Below are positions 22,824 to 29,945 of a stretch of DNA of 30,682 bases, one piece after another. Position 1 is the stretch's first letter. Each line of letters begins with the position of its first letter. The translations under genes were made by a program, and so were the position numbers. This DNA is from Anaerolineales bacterium (lineage in GTDB: Bacteria > Chloroflexota > Anaerolineae > Anaerolineales > Villigracilaceae): contig JAFGKO010000098.1 in assembly GCA_016928525.1 (NCBI GenBank), positions 1 through 30,682 on the forward strand. Reading direction: 5' to 3'. The notes below the pieces were generated by a model. That model was not told where the DNA came from. It ran no database searches and saw only the letters and a list, made by a program, of their open reading frames with translations.

Positions 22824-23783
22824 ATGCTAGACATCCACCGCTTACGTGTATTCCTGATCGCAGCAGAAACGCTCAATTTTTCCTCGGCAGCCAAACGACT
22901 GCACATGACCCAGCCTAGCGTCAGCCAACATATCCAGGCATTAGAGCAACAGTTTGGGACAGATCTGTTTGTCCGCTCTGGGCGAAGGTTGTGCCTTACG
23001 GAAGCCGGAGCAGTGCTCGTGCCACTTGCTGATAAGATGGTTTCTATGGCCATGCATGCACAGGAAGTCATGATCAACTTGAAAGGCGAAGTGCATGGTC
23101 ACCTGCATGTAGGTTGCAGCACAACGCCGGGGAAATATATCCTGCCCAAATTGTTATCCAAGTTCATTCATATGTATCCGCAAGTCCAGGCTACTTGCCA
23201 GGTACATTCCCGGCAGGAGGCTCTGAAACAACTATCGCAGGGAAAGGTCCATCTGGCGTTGGCCAGCACACATGAATTTGATAAAGAGTGTGAGTTCTTC
23301 AAGTTATTCGAAGACAAAATCGTTATGATAGCGCCTCTCGATCACCCTTGGGCAAAAAATGGCACGGTCCAGTTGGAAGACCTGTTAGATGCGCGTGTGA
23401 TATTCCGTGAGACCGACTCGGGGACTTATGGTGTGGTCAAACAAGGACTGGAATTGGCCGGCATGCGCATCGAAGACATACAACCCGCACTCACCCTGAG
23501 CAATGCGGAAGCCATTGCCATGGCAGTGCAGGAAGGCCTGGGAATTGGATTCGTGTCTGAGGTCGTAGTATCACGCCTAGTTTCGGACAAAGTCGCGATC
23601 ATCCATGTTGATGGGTTGAGTGAGTATCTTCATCAGGATGTTTATATAGGGCGGAACATGTTACAACCGTCTACGATTGCCCAAACCGCTTTTTGGGATC
23701 TTGTTACTTCCCCTATAAACCGAATTGGAGAAAAAATAACACAGGAAGTGCTTTTCGGCGATCTACAAATCGCCAAAGTGTAA
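22824..23783 (+). CDS. LysR-family transcriptional regulator
   Basis: The protein has 319 residues. Residues 1-60 are the winged helix-turn-helix (LRVFLIAAETLNFSSAAKRL, TQPSVSQHIQALEQQFGTDLF). Residues 90-295 are the periplasmic-binding-protein-like effector domain (GCSTTPGKYILPKLL, ETDSGTYGVVKQGLEL, EGLGIGFVSE). The fold resembles the CbbR/CysL/CysB-like branch that often senses sulfur or carbon metabolites. I chose the ATG at 22824 because AAGGAGG (22813-22819) lies just before it; an in-frame ATG at 22803 precedes that site. It is divergent from the cytochrome/rhodanese operon, its probable target. Confidence 0.93.
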   Translation: MLDIHRLRVFLIAAETLNFSSAAKRLHMTQPSVSQHIQALEQQFGTDLFVRSGRRLCLTEAGAVLVPLADKMVSMAMHAQEVMINLKGEVHGHLHVGCSTTPGKYILPKLLSKFIHMYPQVQATCQVHSRQEALKQLSQGKVHLALASTHEFDKECEFFKLFEDKIVMIAPLDHPWAKNGTVQLEDLLDARVIFRETDSGTYGVVKQGLELAGMRIEDIQPALTLSNAEAIAMAVQEGLGIGFVSEVVVSRLVSDKVAIIHVDGLSEYLHQDVYIGRNMLQPSTIAQTAFWDLVTSPINRIGEKITQEVLFGDLQIAKV

Positions 23784-23791
23784 AAGGAAAG

Positions 23792-23896
23792 ATGTATACT
23801 TTAGATAATGACGCTTGGCACTACCATCCTATCCTCAAAAAGGTGATAATGGGTATGAATTGGCTGATAAGCCATTTTTGTCCAACTTCTCACTAA
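23792..23896 (+). CDS. Possible 34-residue leader peptide before the oxidoreductase operon
   Basis: A short frame starts at ATG 23792 after AAAAGGAAAG and ends at TAA 23894-23896, 11 nt before the ferredoxin subunit gene. The peptide begins MYTLDNDAWHYHPILKK and has a hydrophobic middle (VIMGMNWLI). Its 3' part covers a terminator-like hairpin (23861-23879), the layout of an attenuation leader, but no run of one regulatory amino acid is evident. It may be chance. Confidence 0.25.
   Translation: MYTLDNDAWHYHPILKKVIMGMNWLISHFCPTSH
23861..23879 (+). terminator. Terminator-like hairpin between LysR and the ferredoxin subunit gene
   Basis: TGGCT-GATA-AGCCA forms a 5-bp stem with a tetraloop followed by TTTTT. 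It either ends the LysR transcript or attenuates transcription into the operon 29 bases downstream. Confidence 0.45.
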
Positions 23897-23907
23897 AGGA
23901 GTAATGA

Positions 23908-24150
23908 ATGCCCGCTAAAGGTTGGATTGAAGTCAGTGACACATACTGTAAAGGTTGTGAACTATGTGTCAACGCCTGTCCGCAAGAGGTGCTCAAACTG
24001 GACATGGAGCGCCTGACACCCAAGGGCTACCACCCGGCCCACATTTTCAAGGATGGCTGCACAGGCTGCGCGATCTGCGCGCTGGTCTGTCCGGATGCAG
24101 CCATTACCGTATACCGCGAAATTACCAAGGCGGTTCCTGCCGCCGCATAA
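23908..24150 (+). CDS. 2[4Fe-4S] ferredoxin (delta) subunit of 2-oxoacid:ferredoxin oxidoreductase
   Basis: The protein has 80 residues and two classical cluster motifs, C14-KG-C-EL-C-VNA-C24-P and C51-TG-C-AI-C-ALV-C61-P. It would pass electrons from the TPP/CoA subunits to external ferredoxin. It opens a four-gene cluster (delta, alpha, beta, gamma), the set found in KorDABC and VOR-type enzymes. An AAAGGAG ribosome site precedes the ATG. A stable hairpin separates it from the alpha subunit gene. Confidence 0.92.
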   Translation: MPAKGWIEVSDTYCKGCELCVNACPQEVLKLDMERLTPKGYHPAHIFKDGCTGCAICALVCPDAAITVYREITKAVPAAA

Positions 24151-24155
24151 GTTTA

Positions 24156-24184
24156 TAAGGGCGTAGCAAGTTGCTACGCCCTTA
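24156..24184 (+). other. Intercistronic hairpin between ferredoxin and alpha subunit genes
   Basis: TAAGGGCGTAGC (24156-24167) pairs perfectly with 24173-24184 around a 5-nt loop. No T tract follows, so it is more likely an mRNA processing or stability element than a full terminator. It could make the short ferredoxin gene more highly expressed than the larger subunits. Confidence 0.5.
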
Positions 24185-24204
24185 CACATTCATATGGAGA
24201 ACAT

Positions 24205-25320
24205 ATGCCAAGAGAACTTCTGAAAGGTAATGTAGCCATCGCAGAGGCCGCGATCCGCGCTGGTCTTGAGGCCTATTTTGGTTACCCCATCACCCCTCAG
24301 ACCGAAATCCTCGAACACTTTGCGCGGCGCATGCCCGAACTCGGCCGCGCCTTTGTGCAAGCCGAGAGTGAAGTAGCAGCCATCAACATGGTCTACGGTG
24401 CTGCCTGCACGGGAGTGCGCGTCATGTCGACCTCATCCAGTCCGGGCGTTAGTCTGATGATGGAGGGCTTATCCTACATCATGGGGACCGAGATCCCGGT
24501 GGTATTGGTCAACGTTATGCGCGGCGGACCCGGCTTGGGGAACATTGCCCCCTCGCAAGGCGACTACAACCAGGCCGTCCACGGCGGCGGACATGGCGAC
24601 TACAACCCGATTGTGCTGGCCCCCTCGACGGTACAGGAAGCCATTAACATGACGGTTCTTTCCTTCGACCTGGCGGAGCGCTACCGCACCGCTTGCATCC
24701 TCATCGCTGACGGTTTGATCGGCCAGATCATGGAACCGGCCGAACTGCCGCCAATGCAACCCGTTAAACGCAAGGACTGGGATTGGGCCACCAACGGCGC
24801 CATCGGTCGCGAACGACGCATTTTGAGTTCAATTTATATCGACCCGAACGAAGAAGAAATCGCTAACCTGCGCATGTTCAATCGTTGGCAGGAAGTCCAA
24901 AAGAACGAAGTCCGCTACAAGGAATATTTCCTGGACGACGCCGATTTTGTAGTAGTAGGCTTCGGCACCGCAGGGCGCGTGGCGCTCTCTGCTGTACGGA
25001 CTGCCCGGCAGCAAGGTATCAAGGTCGGGTTGCTCCGGCCGATCACGGTCAGTCCGTTCCCGTACGACGTACTGGACGAGTTATCGAAACGGGCGCAGGC
25101 CTTTTTGGTTGTAGAAATGAACATGGGTCAAATGCTCAACGATGTGCAACTGGCCGTCAAGGGACGTGTTCCGGTCGAGTTTTACGGACGCCCCGGCGGC
25201 GTGGTGCCTTTCCCGGATGAGATCCTGAGCGAAATTCAACGTATTTCAACGACTGAATTGAGCATCGCAGCGGACCCGCGGCATGCCTGGTACGAACGCA
25301 TGCAAGAGATCTTGAAATAG
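24205..25320 (+). CDS. vorB: 2-oxoacid:ferredoxin oxidoreductase, alpha subunit (VorB-like)
   Basis: The protein has 371 residues. The opening RELLKGNVAIAEAAIRAG, FGYPITPQTEI and the block FVQAESEVAAINMVYGAA match VorB-type alpha subunits closely. They are followed by VMSTSSSPGVSLMMEGLSY and NVMRGGPGLGNI. This subunit forms the pyrimidine-binding and CoA side of the enzyme that oxidatively decarboxylates branched-chain (3-methyl-2-oxobutanoate) or related 2-oxoacids to acyl-CoA with reduction of ferredoxin. The exact 2-oxoacid cannot be fixed from sequence; 2-oxoglutarate is the main alternative. A GGAG ribosome site precedes the ATG, and the beta gene starts 9 nt after the stop. Confidence 0.9.
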   Translation: MPRELLKGNVAIAEAAIRAGLEAYFGYPITPQTEILEHFARRMPELGRAFVQAESEVAAINMVYGAACTGVRVMSTSSSPGVSLMMEGLSYIMGTEIPVVLVNVMRGGPGLGNIAPSQGDYNQAVHGGGHGDYNPIVLAPSTVQEAINMTVLSFDLAERYRTACILIADGLIGQIMEPAELPPMQPVKRKDWDWATNGAIGRERRILSSIYIDPNEEEIANLRMFNRWQEVQKNEVRYKEYFLDDADFVVVGFGTAGRVALSAVRTARQQGIKVGLLRPITVSPFPYDVLDELSKRAQAFLVVEMNMGQMLNDVQLAVKGRVPVEFYGRPGGVVPFPDEILSEIQRISTTELSIAADPRHAWYERMQEILK

Positions 25321-25329
25321 AGGTGCAGC

Positions 25330-26106
25330 ATGGCAACAATCGCGAAACCTGAAAATTTAGTGTATCAGCGTCCTGAGGCGTTCACTGAATTCCCCACCCA
25401 CTATTGCCCCGGTTGCACGCACGGTGTGGCGCATCGTCTGATTGCCGAAGTACTGGACGAAATGAATATCATCGAACGCACGATTGGCGTCGCGCCGGTT
25501 GGCTGTTCTGTGTTCGCTTACAACTACTTCGACTGTGACTTCGTCGAAGCCGCCCACGGGCGCGCCCCGGCCATGGCTACCGGTATCAAGCGCGTTCTGC
25601 CAGACCGTGTGGTCTTCACCTACCAGGGCGACGGCGACCTGGCCTCTATCGGCATGGCCGAGATCATGCACGCCGCCGGACGCGGCGAGAATATCACCGT
25701 GATTTTCATCAACAACGCCATCTACGGCATGACCGGCGGCCAGATGGCCCCCACCTCCCTGCCCGGCATGAAGACGACCTCCTCTCCGCTTGGCCGTGAT
25801 GTGGAATTGCAAGGCTACCCGCTACGCATGTCGGAAATCCTGGCAAACATGGACGGCGCTGGCTACATCGTCCGCCGCTCACTGCATGACCCCAAAAACA
25901 TTCGTATGGCGAAGAAGGCCATCCGCACCGCCTTTGAAACACAAGTGCGCGGATTGGGCTTCTCGATGGTCGAGTTGCTCTCCACCTGCCCGACCAACTG
26001 GGGCATCTCTCCGCTTGAAGCACTTTCGTGGCTGGAAGAGCACATGATCCCGGCGTACCCGCTTGGCGATTACAAGGTTGCGCCAGGTGTGGCGGACATA
26101 AAATAG
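25330..26106 (+). CDS. 2-oxoacid:ferredoxin oxidoreductase, TPP-binding beta subunit
   Basis: The protein has 258 residues. Features are CPGC (26-29), [28 protein letters not shown], the thiamine diphosphate motif GDGD (100-103) and the metal-binding [11 protein letters not shown] (128-138). It carries the catalytic cofactor that decarboxylates the 2-oxoacid. Length and motif order fit the family's usual separate beta subunit. It follows the alpha gene by 9 nt; a palindromic repeat lies between it and the gamma gene. Confidence 0.93.
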   Translation: MATIAKPENLVYQRPEAFTEFPTHYCPGCTHGVAHRLIAEVLDEMNIIERTIGVAPVGCSVFAYNYFDCDFVEAAHGRAPAMATGIKRVLPDRVVFTYQGDGDLASIGMAEIMHAAGRGENITVIFINNAIYGMTGGQMAPTSLPGMKTTSSPLGRDVELQGYPLRMSEILANMDGAGYIVRRSLHDPKNIRMAKKAIRTAFETQVRGLGFSMVELLSTCPTNWGISPLEALSWLEEHMIPAYPLGDYKVAPGVADIK

Positions 26107-26108
26107 AA

Positions 26109-26180
26109 ATTAGAGAGTGGAGAATAGAGAATAGTGAGCAGAGACTGGTCTCTAATTGCTACTCTCTATTCCCTGCTCAC
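26109..26180. repeat. Imperfect palindromic repeat between beta and gamma subunit genes
   Basis: The 85-bp gap is filled with nested inverted repeats: GAATAGAGA (26122-26130) with TCTCTATTC (26163-26171), AGAGAC with GTCTCT (26140-26153), and ATTAGAGA (26109-26116) with 26149-26156. The low-complexity GAGA/ATAG texture resembles dispersed intergenic repeats. It lies inside an operon, so it probably affects mRNA stability or translation of the gamma gene rather than ending transcription. Confidence 0.5.
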
Positions 26181-26190
26181 GGAGTGAGCT

Positions 26191-26751
26191 ATGCAAAAAG
26201 AAATTCTCATCGCAGGTTTTGGCGGACAGGGTGTGCTCTTTGCCGGTCAGGTGCTGGCTTACGCAGCCATGGACACCGGCCATGAAGTCACCTGGATTCC
26301 CTCCTACGGCCCAGAAATGCGCGGCGGTACAGCCAATTGCACGGTCGTTATTGCAGACGAAGAAATCGGCTCGCCTTTGGTGCAAAATCCCCCAGCGGTC
26401 ATCGCCCTCAATCTACCCTCCTTTGACAAATATGAAAAAACTGTCCAAGCCGGTGGCGTTATGATCGTCAACGAATCGATGGTGGACAGAAAAGCCAAAC
26501 GCAAGGACATCACTGTCATCTACGTGCCCGGCAACGAAATGGCCGAAGCCTGTGGCAACCGCCGCCTGCTCAACATGGTCATGACCGGCGCGTTACTGGC
26601 CGTATTCCCGGTTTTGGGCCTAGATGATGTCAAAGCCGCCCTGAAAGCGCACCTGCCTGCCAAGCATCAGAAGTTGATTCCCAACAACTTCGATGCCATA
26701 GACAAAGGCTTTGCGCACGCTAAAGCTCAACTAGAAAGGGTGCCTGCATAA
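26191..26751 (+). CDS. 2-oxoacid:ferredoxin oxidoreductase, gamma subunit
   Basis: The protein has 186 residues with the gamma-family glycine motif [15 protein letters not shown] (from residue 9) and [17 protein letters not shown]. This subunit completes the delta-alpha-beta-gamma enzyme; in the family it helps bind CoA and stabilises the complex. A CGGAG ribosome site lies 9 nt before the ATG. It is the last gene of the cluster, closed by a strong terminator. Confidence 0.92.
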   Translation: MQKEILIAGFGGQGVLFAGQVLAYAAMDTGHEVTWIPSYGPEMRGGTANCTVVIADEEIGSPLVQNPPAVIALNLPSFDKYEKTVQAGGVMIVNESMVDRKAKRKDITVIYVPGNEMAEACGNRRLLNMVMTGALLAVFPVLGLDDVKAALKAHLPAKHQKLIPNNFDAIDKGFAHAKAQLERVPA

Positions 26752-26774
26752 GCAGCAAAGTAAGAAGTAATGCG

Positions 26775-26807
26775 AAGCCTACTTCTGTACAAGGAGTAGG
26801 CTTTTTT
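26775..26807 (+). terminator. Terminator of the oxidoreductase operon
   Basis: AAGCCTACT (26775-26783) pairs perfectly with AGTAGGCTT (26795-26803) around an 11-nt loop and runs into six T. It lies 24 bases past the gamma subunit stop. Confidence 0.9.
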
Positions 26808-26826
26808 GCGCTAGAATTGTAGGATT

Positions 26827-27645
26827 ATGAAATACGAAACGCTCCACAACTCAACGATCCCCAAAATCGGCTTCGGAACCTGGAGCATCGGTGGCGGGAT
26901 GTCCGCCGACCGTTCGCAGGATGCTCGCTCGTTGACAGCATTACACGCGGCGCTGGAACTCGGATACACCCATTTCGACACGGCCGAGATGTATGCTAGC
27001 GGCCATTCCGAAGAATTGCTTGGGCAGGCGGTACGCGAATCGGGCATTCCTCGCGAAGAGTTGTTCATCACATCCAAGGTCAGCGAATCTCATTTGCGTT
27101 ACGATGATTTGCTGCGCTCCTGCGAAAACAGCCTGCGCCGCCTGGGGATGGATTATCTCGACCTGTACCTCATTCACTGGCCTGCGAGGAGCATTCCGCT
27201 CCACGAAACGTTCCGGGTGCTGAACCAACTCGTCCGCGAGGGGCGAGTATGGCACCTCGGCGTCAGCAATTTTGATCTCCAATTGCTGAAGCAGGCTCAG
27301 GCGGAGTCCGAAGCACACCTCTTCACCAACCAAGTGCCTTACAGCCTGGCTGACCGTGCATACGTCCAGAACGGTGTCCTGGGCTATTGTCAGGAGAATG
27401 ACATCCTTGTCACCGCCTACTCCCCTGTCGAGGAGGGACGCCTGCGCGTTAGCCCAACTCTGCAATCCATCGCGGATGCGCACCGTGCAACGCCTTACCA
27501 GATCGCGCTGGCCTGGCTGGTATCCCAACCGCGTGTGATCACCATTCCAATGTCGTTCAATCCTGAGCACATCGCCGAGAATTTTGCCACGGCCGAGATC
27601 GAACTGACCAACGACGAAATCGAACAACTCAATCAACCGGCGTAA
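26827..27645 (+). CDS. Aldo/keto reductase
   Basis: The protein has 272 residues, the normal size for the NADPH-dependent TIM-barrel family. The catalytic tetrad is complete: D51 and Y56 in FDTAEMY, K84 in ITSKVS, H117 in LIHWP. GVSNFD and a C-terminal IPMSFNPEHIAEN cofactor segment are also present. It reduces aldehydes or ketones in the cytosol; the substrate is not predictable. A TAGAAT hexamer (26812-26817) lies 9 nt before the ATG with no well-placed Shine-Dalgarno, so the mRNA may be nearly leaderless. clpS starts directly at its stop codon. Confidence 0.93.
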   Translation: MKYETLHNSTIPKIGFGTWSIGGGMSADRSQDARSLTALHAALELGYTHFDTAEMYASGHSEELLGQAVRESGIPREELFITSKVSESHLRYDDLLRSCENSLRRLGMDYLDLYLIHWPARSIPLHETFRVLNQLVREGRVWHLGVSNFDLQLLKQAQAESEAHLFTNQVPYSLADRAYVQNGVLGYCQENDILVTAYSPVEEGRLRVSPTLQSIADAHRATPYQIALAWLVSQPRVITIPMSFNPEHIAENFATAEIELTNDEIEQLNQPA

Positions 27646-27957
27646 ATGAAGACACAGACTGCGCCGGAAATCGAGATCGGCGAAGAACGGCAACAGGAAA
27701 CGGCTTACGAGCCGTTGTACCGCGTCATCATCCACAATGACGATGTCACGCCGATGGACTTCGTGGTACATGTATTGCGCAGCATCTTTATGCTCTTGTT
27801 GCCCGATGCGGTCAAGGTCATGTACACTGCGCATTACCGCGGTGAAGCGGTTGTACAAATCTTGCCCAAAAGCGAGGCAGAAAAACGCATCAACAAGGCG
27901 CATTTCGCCGCCGGACTGGAAGGCTACCCCCTGCATTTCTCGATGGAGCCCGAATAG
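27646..27957 (+). CDS. clpS: ATP-dependent Clp protease adaptor ClpS
   Basis: The protein has 103 residues. After a variable 27-residue N-terminus comes the ClpS core: VIIHNDDVTPMDFVVHVLRSIF, AVKVMYTAHYRGEAVVQI and HFSMEPE at the end. ClpS delivers N-degron substrates to the ClpAP/ClpCP unfoldase. The NDD-TP motif and the MYTAHYRG segment of the N-degron pocket region are present. Its ATG directly follows the aldo/keto reductase TAA, so the two are co-translated; no clp unfoldase gene is nearby. Confidence 0.92.
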   Translation: MKTQTAPEIEIGEERQQETAYEPLYRVIIHNDDVTPMDFVVHVLRSIFMLLLPDAVKVMYTAHYRGEAVVQILPKSEAEKRINKAHFAAGLEGYPLHFSMEPE

Positions 27958-27959
27958 AT

Positions 27960-28838
27960 TTGGACGCTTTAGCTGTTCTCACCGAAATCAATCTCGACGA
28001 CCTGGTCTCGTCCTTTGGCTGGGAAAACAGTCCACTGCTGGCGCGGATGCTACACGTGCTGTTCGCAGGCCCGGCGCGCAAGTTTGCCCGCCAGATGCTG
28101 GACTTTGACGATGCGGTTGGGGGCATCGGATTGGTAGAGGCAGCCCGCCAAACCCAGCGACGCTACGTTCGCAATGTGCGCCTCTTCTCAGAGCCCTTGC
28201 CTGCTGGCCCTTTCCTGGCCTTGTCCAACCACCCGGGCATGGTCGACACCCTGGCCCTGTTTTCAGCCTTGAACCATCCCGATTTGAAAATCATCGCCGT
28301 GGAGCGTCCCTTCCTGAAAGCCCTGACCAACACCAGCCAGCGACTATTCTACGTGACCGACGACCCAGGCGCGCGTATGGCTCTCGTCCGCCAGGTGAGC
28401 GGACATCTGCGATCCGGCAGCGCGGCATTGACCTTCCCGGCCGGGAAGATTGAACCCGATCCAAATGTCTACCCCGGCGCCATCCAAGCCTTGCAGGGTT
28501 GGACGGACAGCGTGGGCGTCTTCGTCCGTATGGCGCCGGAGACGGTGATCTTGCCCGTGTTGGTGCGCGGCGTGATCTGGGAGAAATCAGCCCGGTATCC
28601 ATTGATCCGTCTGAAAAAGGCGCGCGAAGAAAGGGAAAAACTGGCCGCGGCGTTTCAACTATTGGCGCACGTGGTTCTGGACAAAAAACCGCTGGATGTA
28701 ACCGTGCAAATCGGCCATCCGATCACGGTCGCGGACTTGGGTAGCAAGGACACGGCTGTCATCCACCAGGCTGTGTTGGCGGAAATGAAGTGTTTGATCG
28801 AGAACCCACCGGAGGGGTCTGGTGAATCAGTACTCTAA
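27960..28838 (+). CDS. PlsC-like 1-acyl-glycerol-phosphate acyltransferase family protein
   Basis: The protein has 292 residues from a TTG start at 27960, two bases after the clpS stop; GGAG within clpS serves as the ribosome site. The glycerol-phosphate acyltransferase HX4D motif is present as NHPGMVDT (H91, D96). A second block, TFPAGKIEPD, stands for the usual FPEG motif with Ala for Glu. It probably transfers acyl groups to a phospholipid or related acceptor at the membrane. The end overlaps the next gene by 17 nt. Confidence 0.8.
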   Translation: MDALAVLTEINLDDLVSSFGWENSPLLARMLHVLFAGPARKFARQMLDFDDAVGGIGLVEAARQTQRRYVRNVRLFSEPLPAGPFLALSNHPGMVDTLALFSALNHPDLKIIAVERPFLKALTNTSQRLFYVTDDPGARMALVRQVSGHLRSGSAALTFPAGKIEPDPNVYPGAIQALQGWTDSVGVFVRMAPETVILPVLVRGVIWEKSARYPLIRLKKAREEREKLAAAFQLLAHVVLDKKPLDVTVQIGHPITVADLGSKDTAVIHQAVLAEMKCLIENPPEGSGESVL

Positions 28839-29895
28839 GGATTTCATCACAGAGACGCCCCGGCCCGACCAGCAACGCCAGGACGGGCGGAGAACACCGA
28901 GAAAATTTCTTCGCGCGCTTCGCGTCTTCGCGGTTTACGCTATCCTCGCCCTCCTGCTCTGGTGGGCGCTGCGGACTGTTCCGTTCATCGAGATTTTGAA
29001 CGCACTCAGGCAGCTTAAGCTCTGGCAAATTGGTAGCCTGCTGGGACTCAATGCCCTCGTGCTGCTGGCGATGACAGCTCGCTGGTGGATTATTTTGCGT
29101 GCTGAAAACCCGGCCATCCCTTTCCTGCAATTGGTGCGCTATCGTCTGGCAGTCTTCGGGTTGAGCTACTTCACGCCCGGTCCGCAGGTGGGCGGGGAAC
29201 CGTTGCAGGTCATCTATTTGCAGCGCAACCATGGCGTGACCTTCGCGCGCGCCACTGCCGCCGTCATCATGGACAAGCTGCTGGAGTTCCTGGCGAATTT
29301 CATCCTGCTGGGTGTCGGGCTGACGGCAGCCTTCAGGGTGGGATTGGTGGCGCAGGGCAGCACGCAGGTCATCGGGAGTCTGATCCCACTGGCGGCAGTT
29401 TTGTTGTGGCCGCTCGTCCACCTGGTATTGCTCTATTGGGGCCGGTATCCTGTTTCGGCGGTCATGCGCGCCGCCATGTCCCTGACAAAAAACCAAAAAT
29501 GGATGCGTCTCATCATCGTCTCGGAGCGCATGGCTGGCGCATTTACCCGTCGCCATCCCAGCTCCTTGCTGGGAGCGCTGGGATTTTCGCTGCTTTCCTG
29601 GGCCGGGATGGCTGCCGAATATTTCATGATGGCGGGCTTTCTACAGGCGCAACTGACGGGCGAGCAAACCCTGGCTGCATTGACCGCCGCCCTGTTCGCC
29701 TTCCTGATGCCCCTGCCCGGCGGACTGGGCGCGCTTGAGGCCAGCCAGGTCTACGTGATGACGGCCTTCGGCCACCCGGCGGCCATCGGGATCGGCATCA
29801 GCCTGCTCATGCGCGCTCGCGACATCCTGAACGGCGGGCTAGGCTTGCTGCTAGCGGGCAGGGGATTCGCCAGGGATAAACGGGATAAACACTGA
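28822..29895 (+). CDS. Flippase-like membrane protein (lysylphosphatidylglycerol synthase TM-domain family)
   Basis: The protein has 357 residues from a GTG start inside the acyltransferase gene (GGAGG upstream). About eight membrane helices span residues 35-350. Family marks include LSYFTPGPQVGGEPLQV, AAVIMDKLLEF and the C-terminal PLPGGLGALEAS. This PF03706-type family includes lipid flippases and the membrane half of MprF. The adjacent acyltransferase suggests a lipid modification pair. The first 30 residues are basic and derive from a repeat-like DNA stretch. The C-terminus RDKRDKH also comes from a short repeat (GGGATAAAC twice). Confidence 0.88.
   Translation: MNQYSKDFITETPRPDQQRQDGRRTPRKFLRALRVFAVYAILALLLWWALRTVPFIEILNALRQLKLWQIGSLLGLNALVLLAMTARWWIILRAENPAIPFLQLVRYRLAVFGLSYFTPGPQVGGEPLQVIYLQRNHGVTFARATAAVIMDKLLEFLANFILLGVGLTAAFRVGLVAQGSTQVIGSLIPLAAVLLWPLVHLVLLYWGRYPVSAVMRAAMSLTKNQKWMRLIIVSERMAGAFTRRHPSSLLGALGFSLLSWAGMAAEYFMMAGFLQAQLTGEQTLAALTAALFAFLMPLPGGLGALEASQVYVMTAFGHPAAIGIGISLLMRARDILNGGLGLLLAGRGFARDKRDKH
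28847..28936. repeat. Repeat-like palindromic stretch inside the flippase N-terminal coding region
   Basis: CACAGAGACGC at the left and the GCGTCTTCGCGG-rich right arm, with GGAGAACACCGAGAAAATTTC between, match the texture of a common dispersed bacterial repeat. It is in frame and supplies about 28 basic residues before the first membrane helix. Copy number elsewhere cannot be seen here. Confidence 0.4.
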
Positions 29896-29945
29896 TATGA
29901 TTCACCCTATGTGAATCTGTGGTTATCTGTGGTTAAATTTGACGT

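Noticed and set aside
26941..27936. 331-codon minus-strand open frame
   Set aside because: It lies antisense to the aldo/keto reductase and clpS, both with full family motifs.
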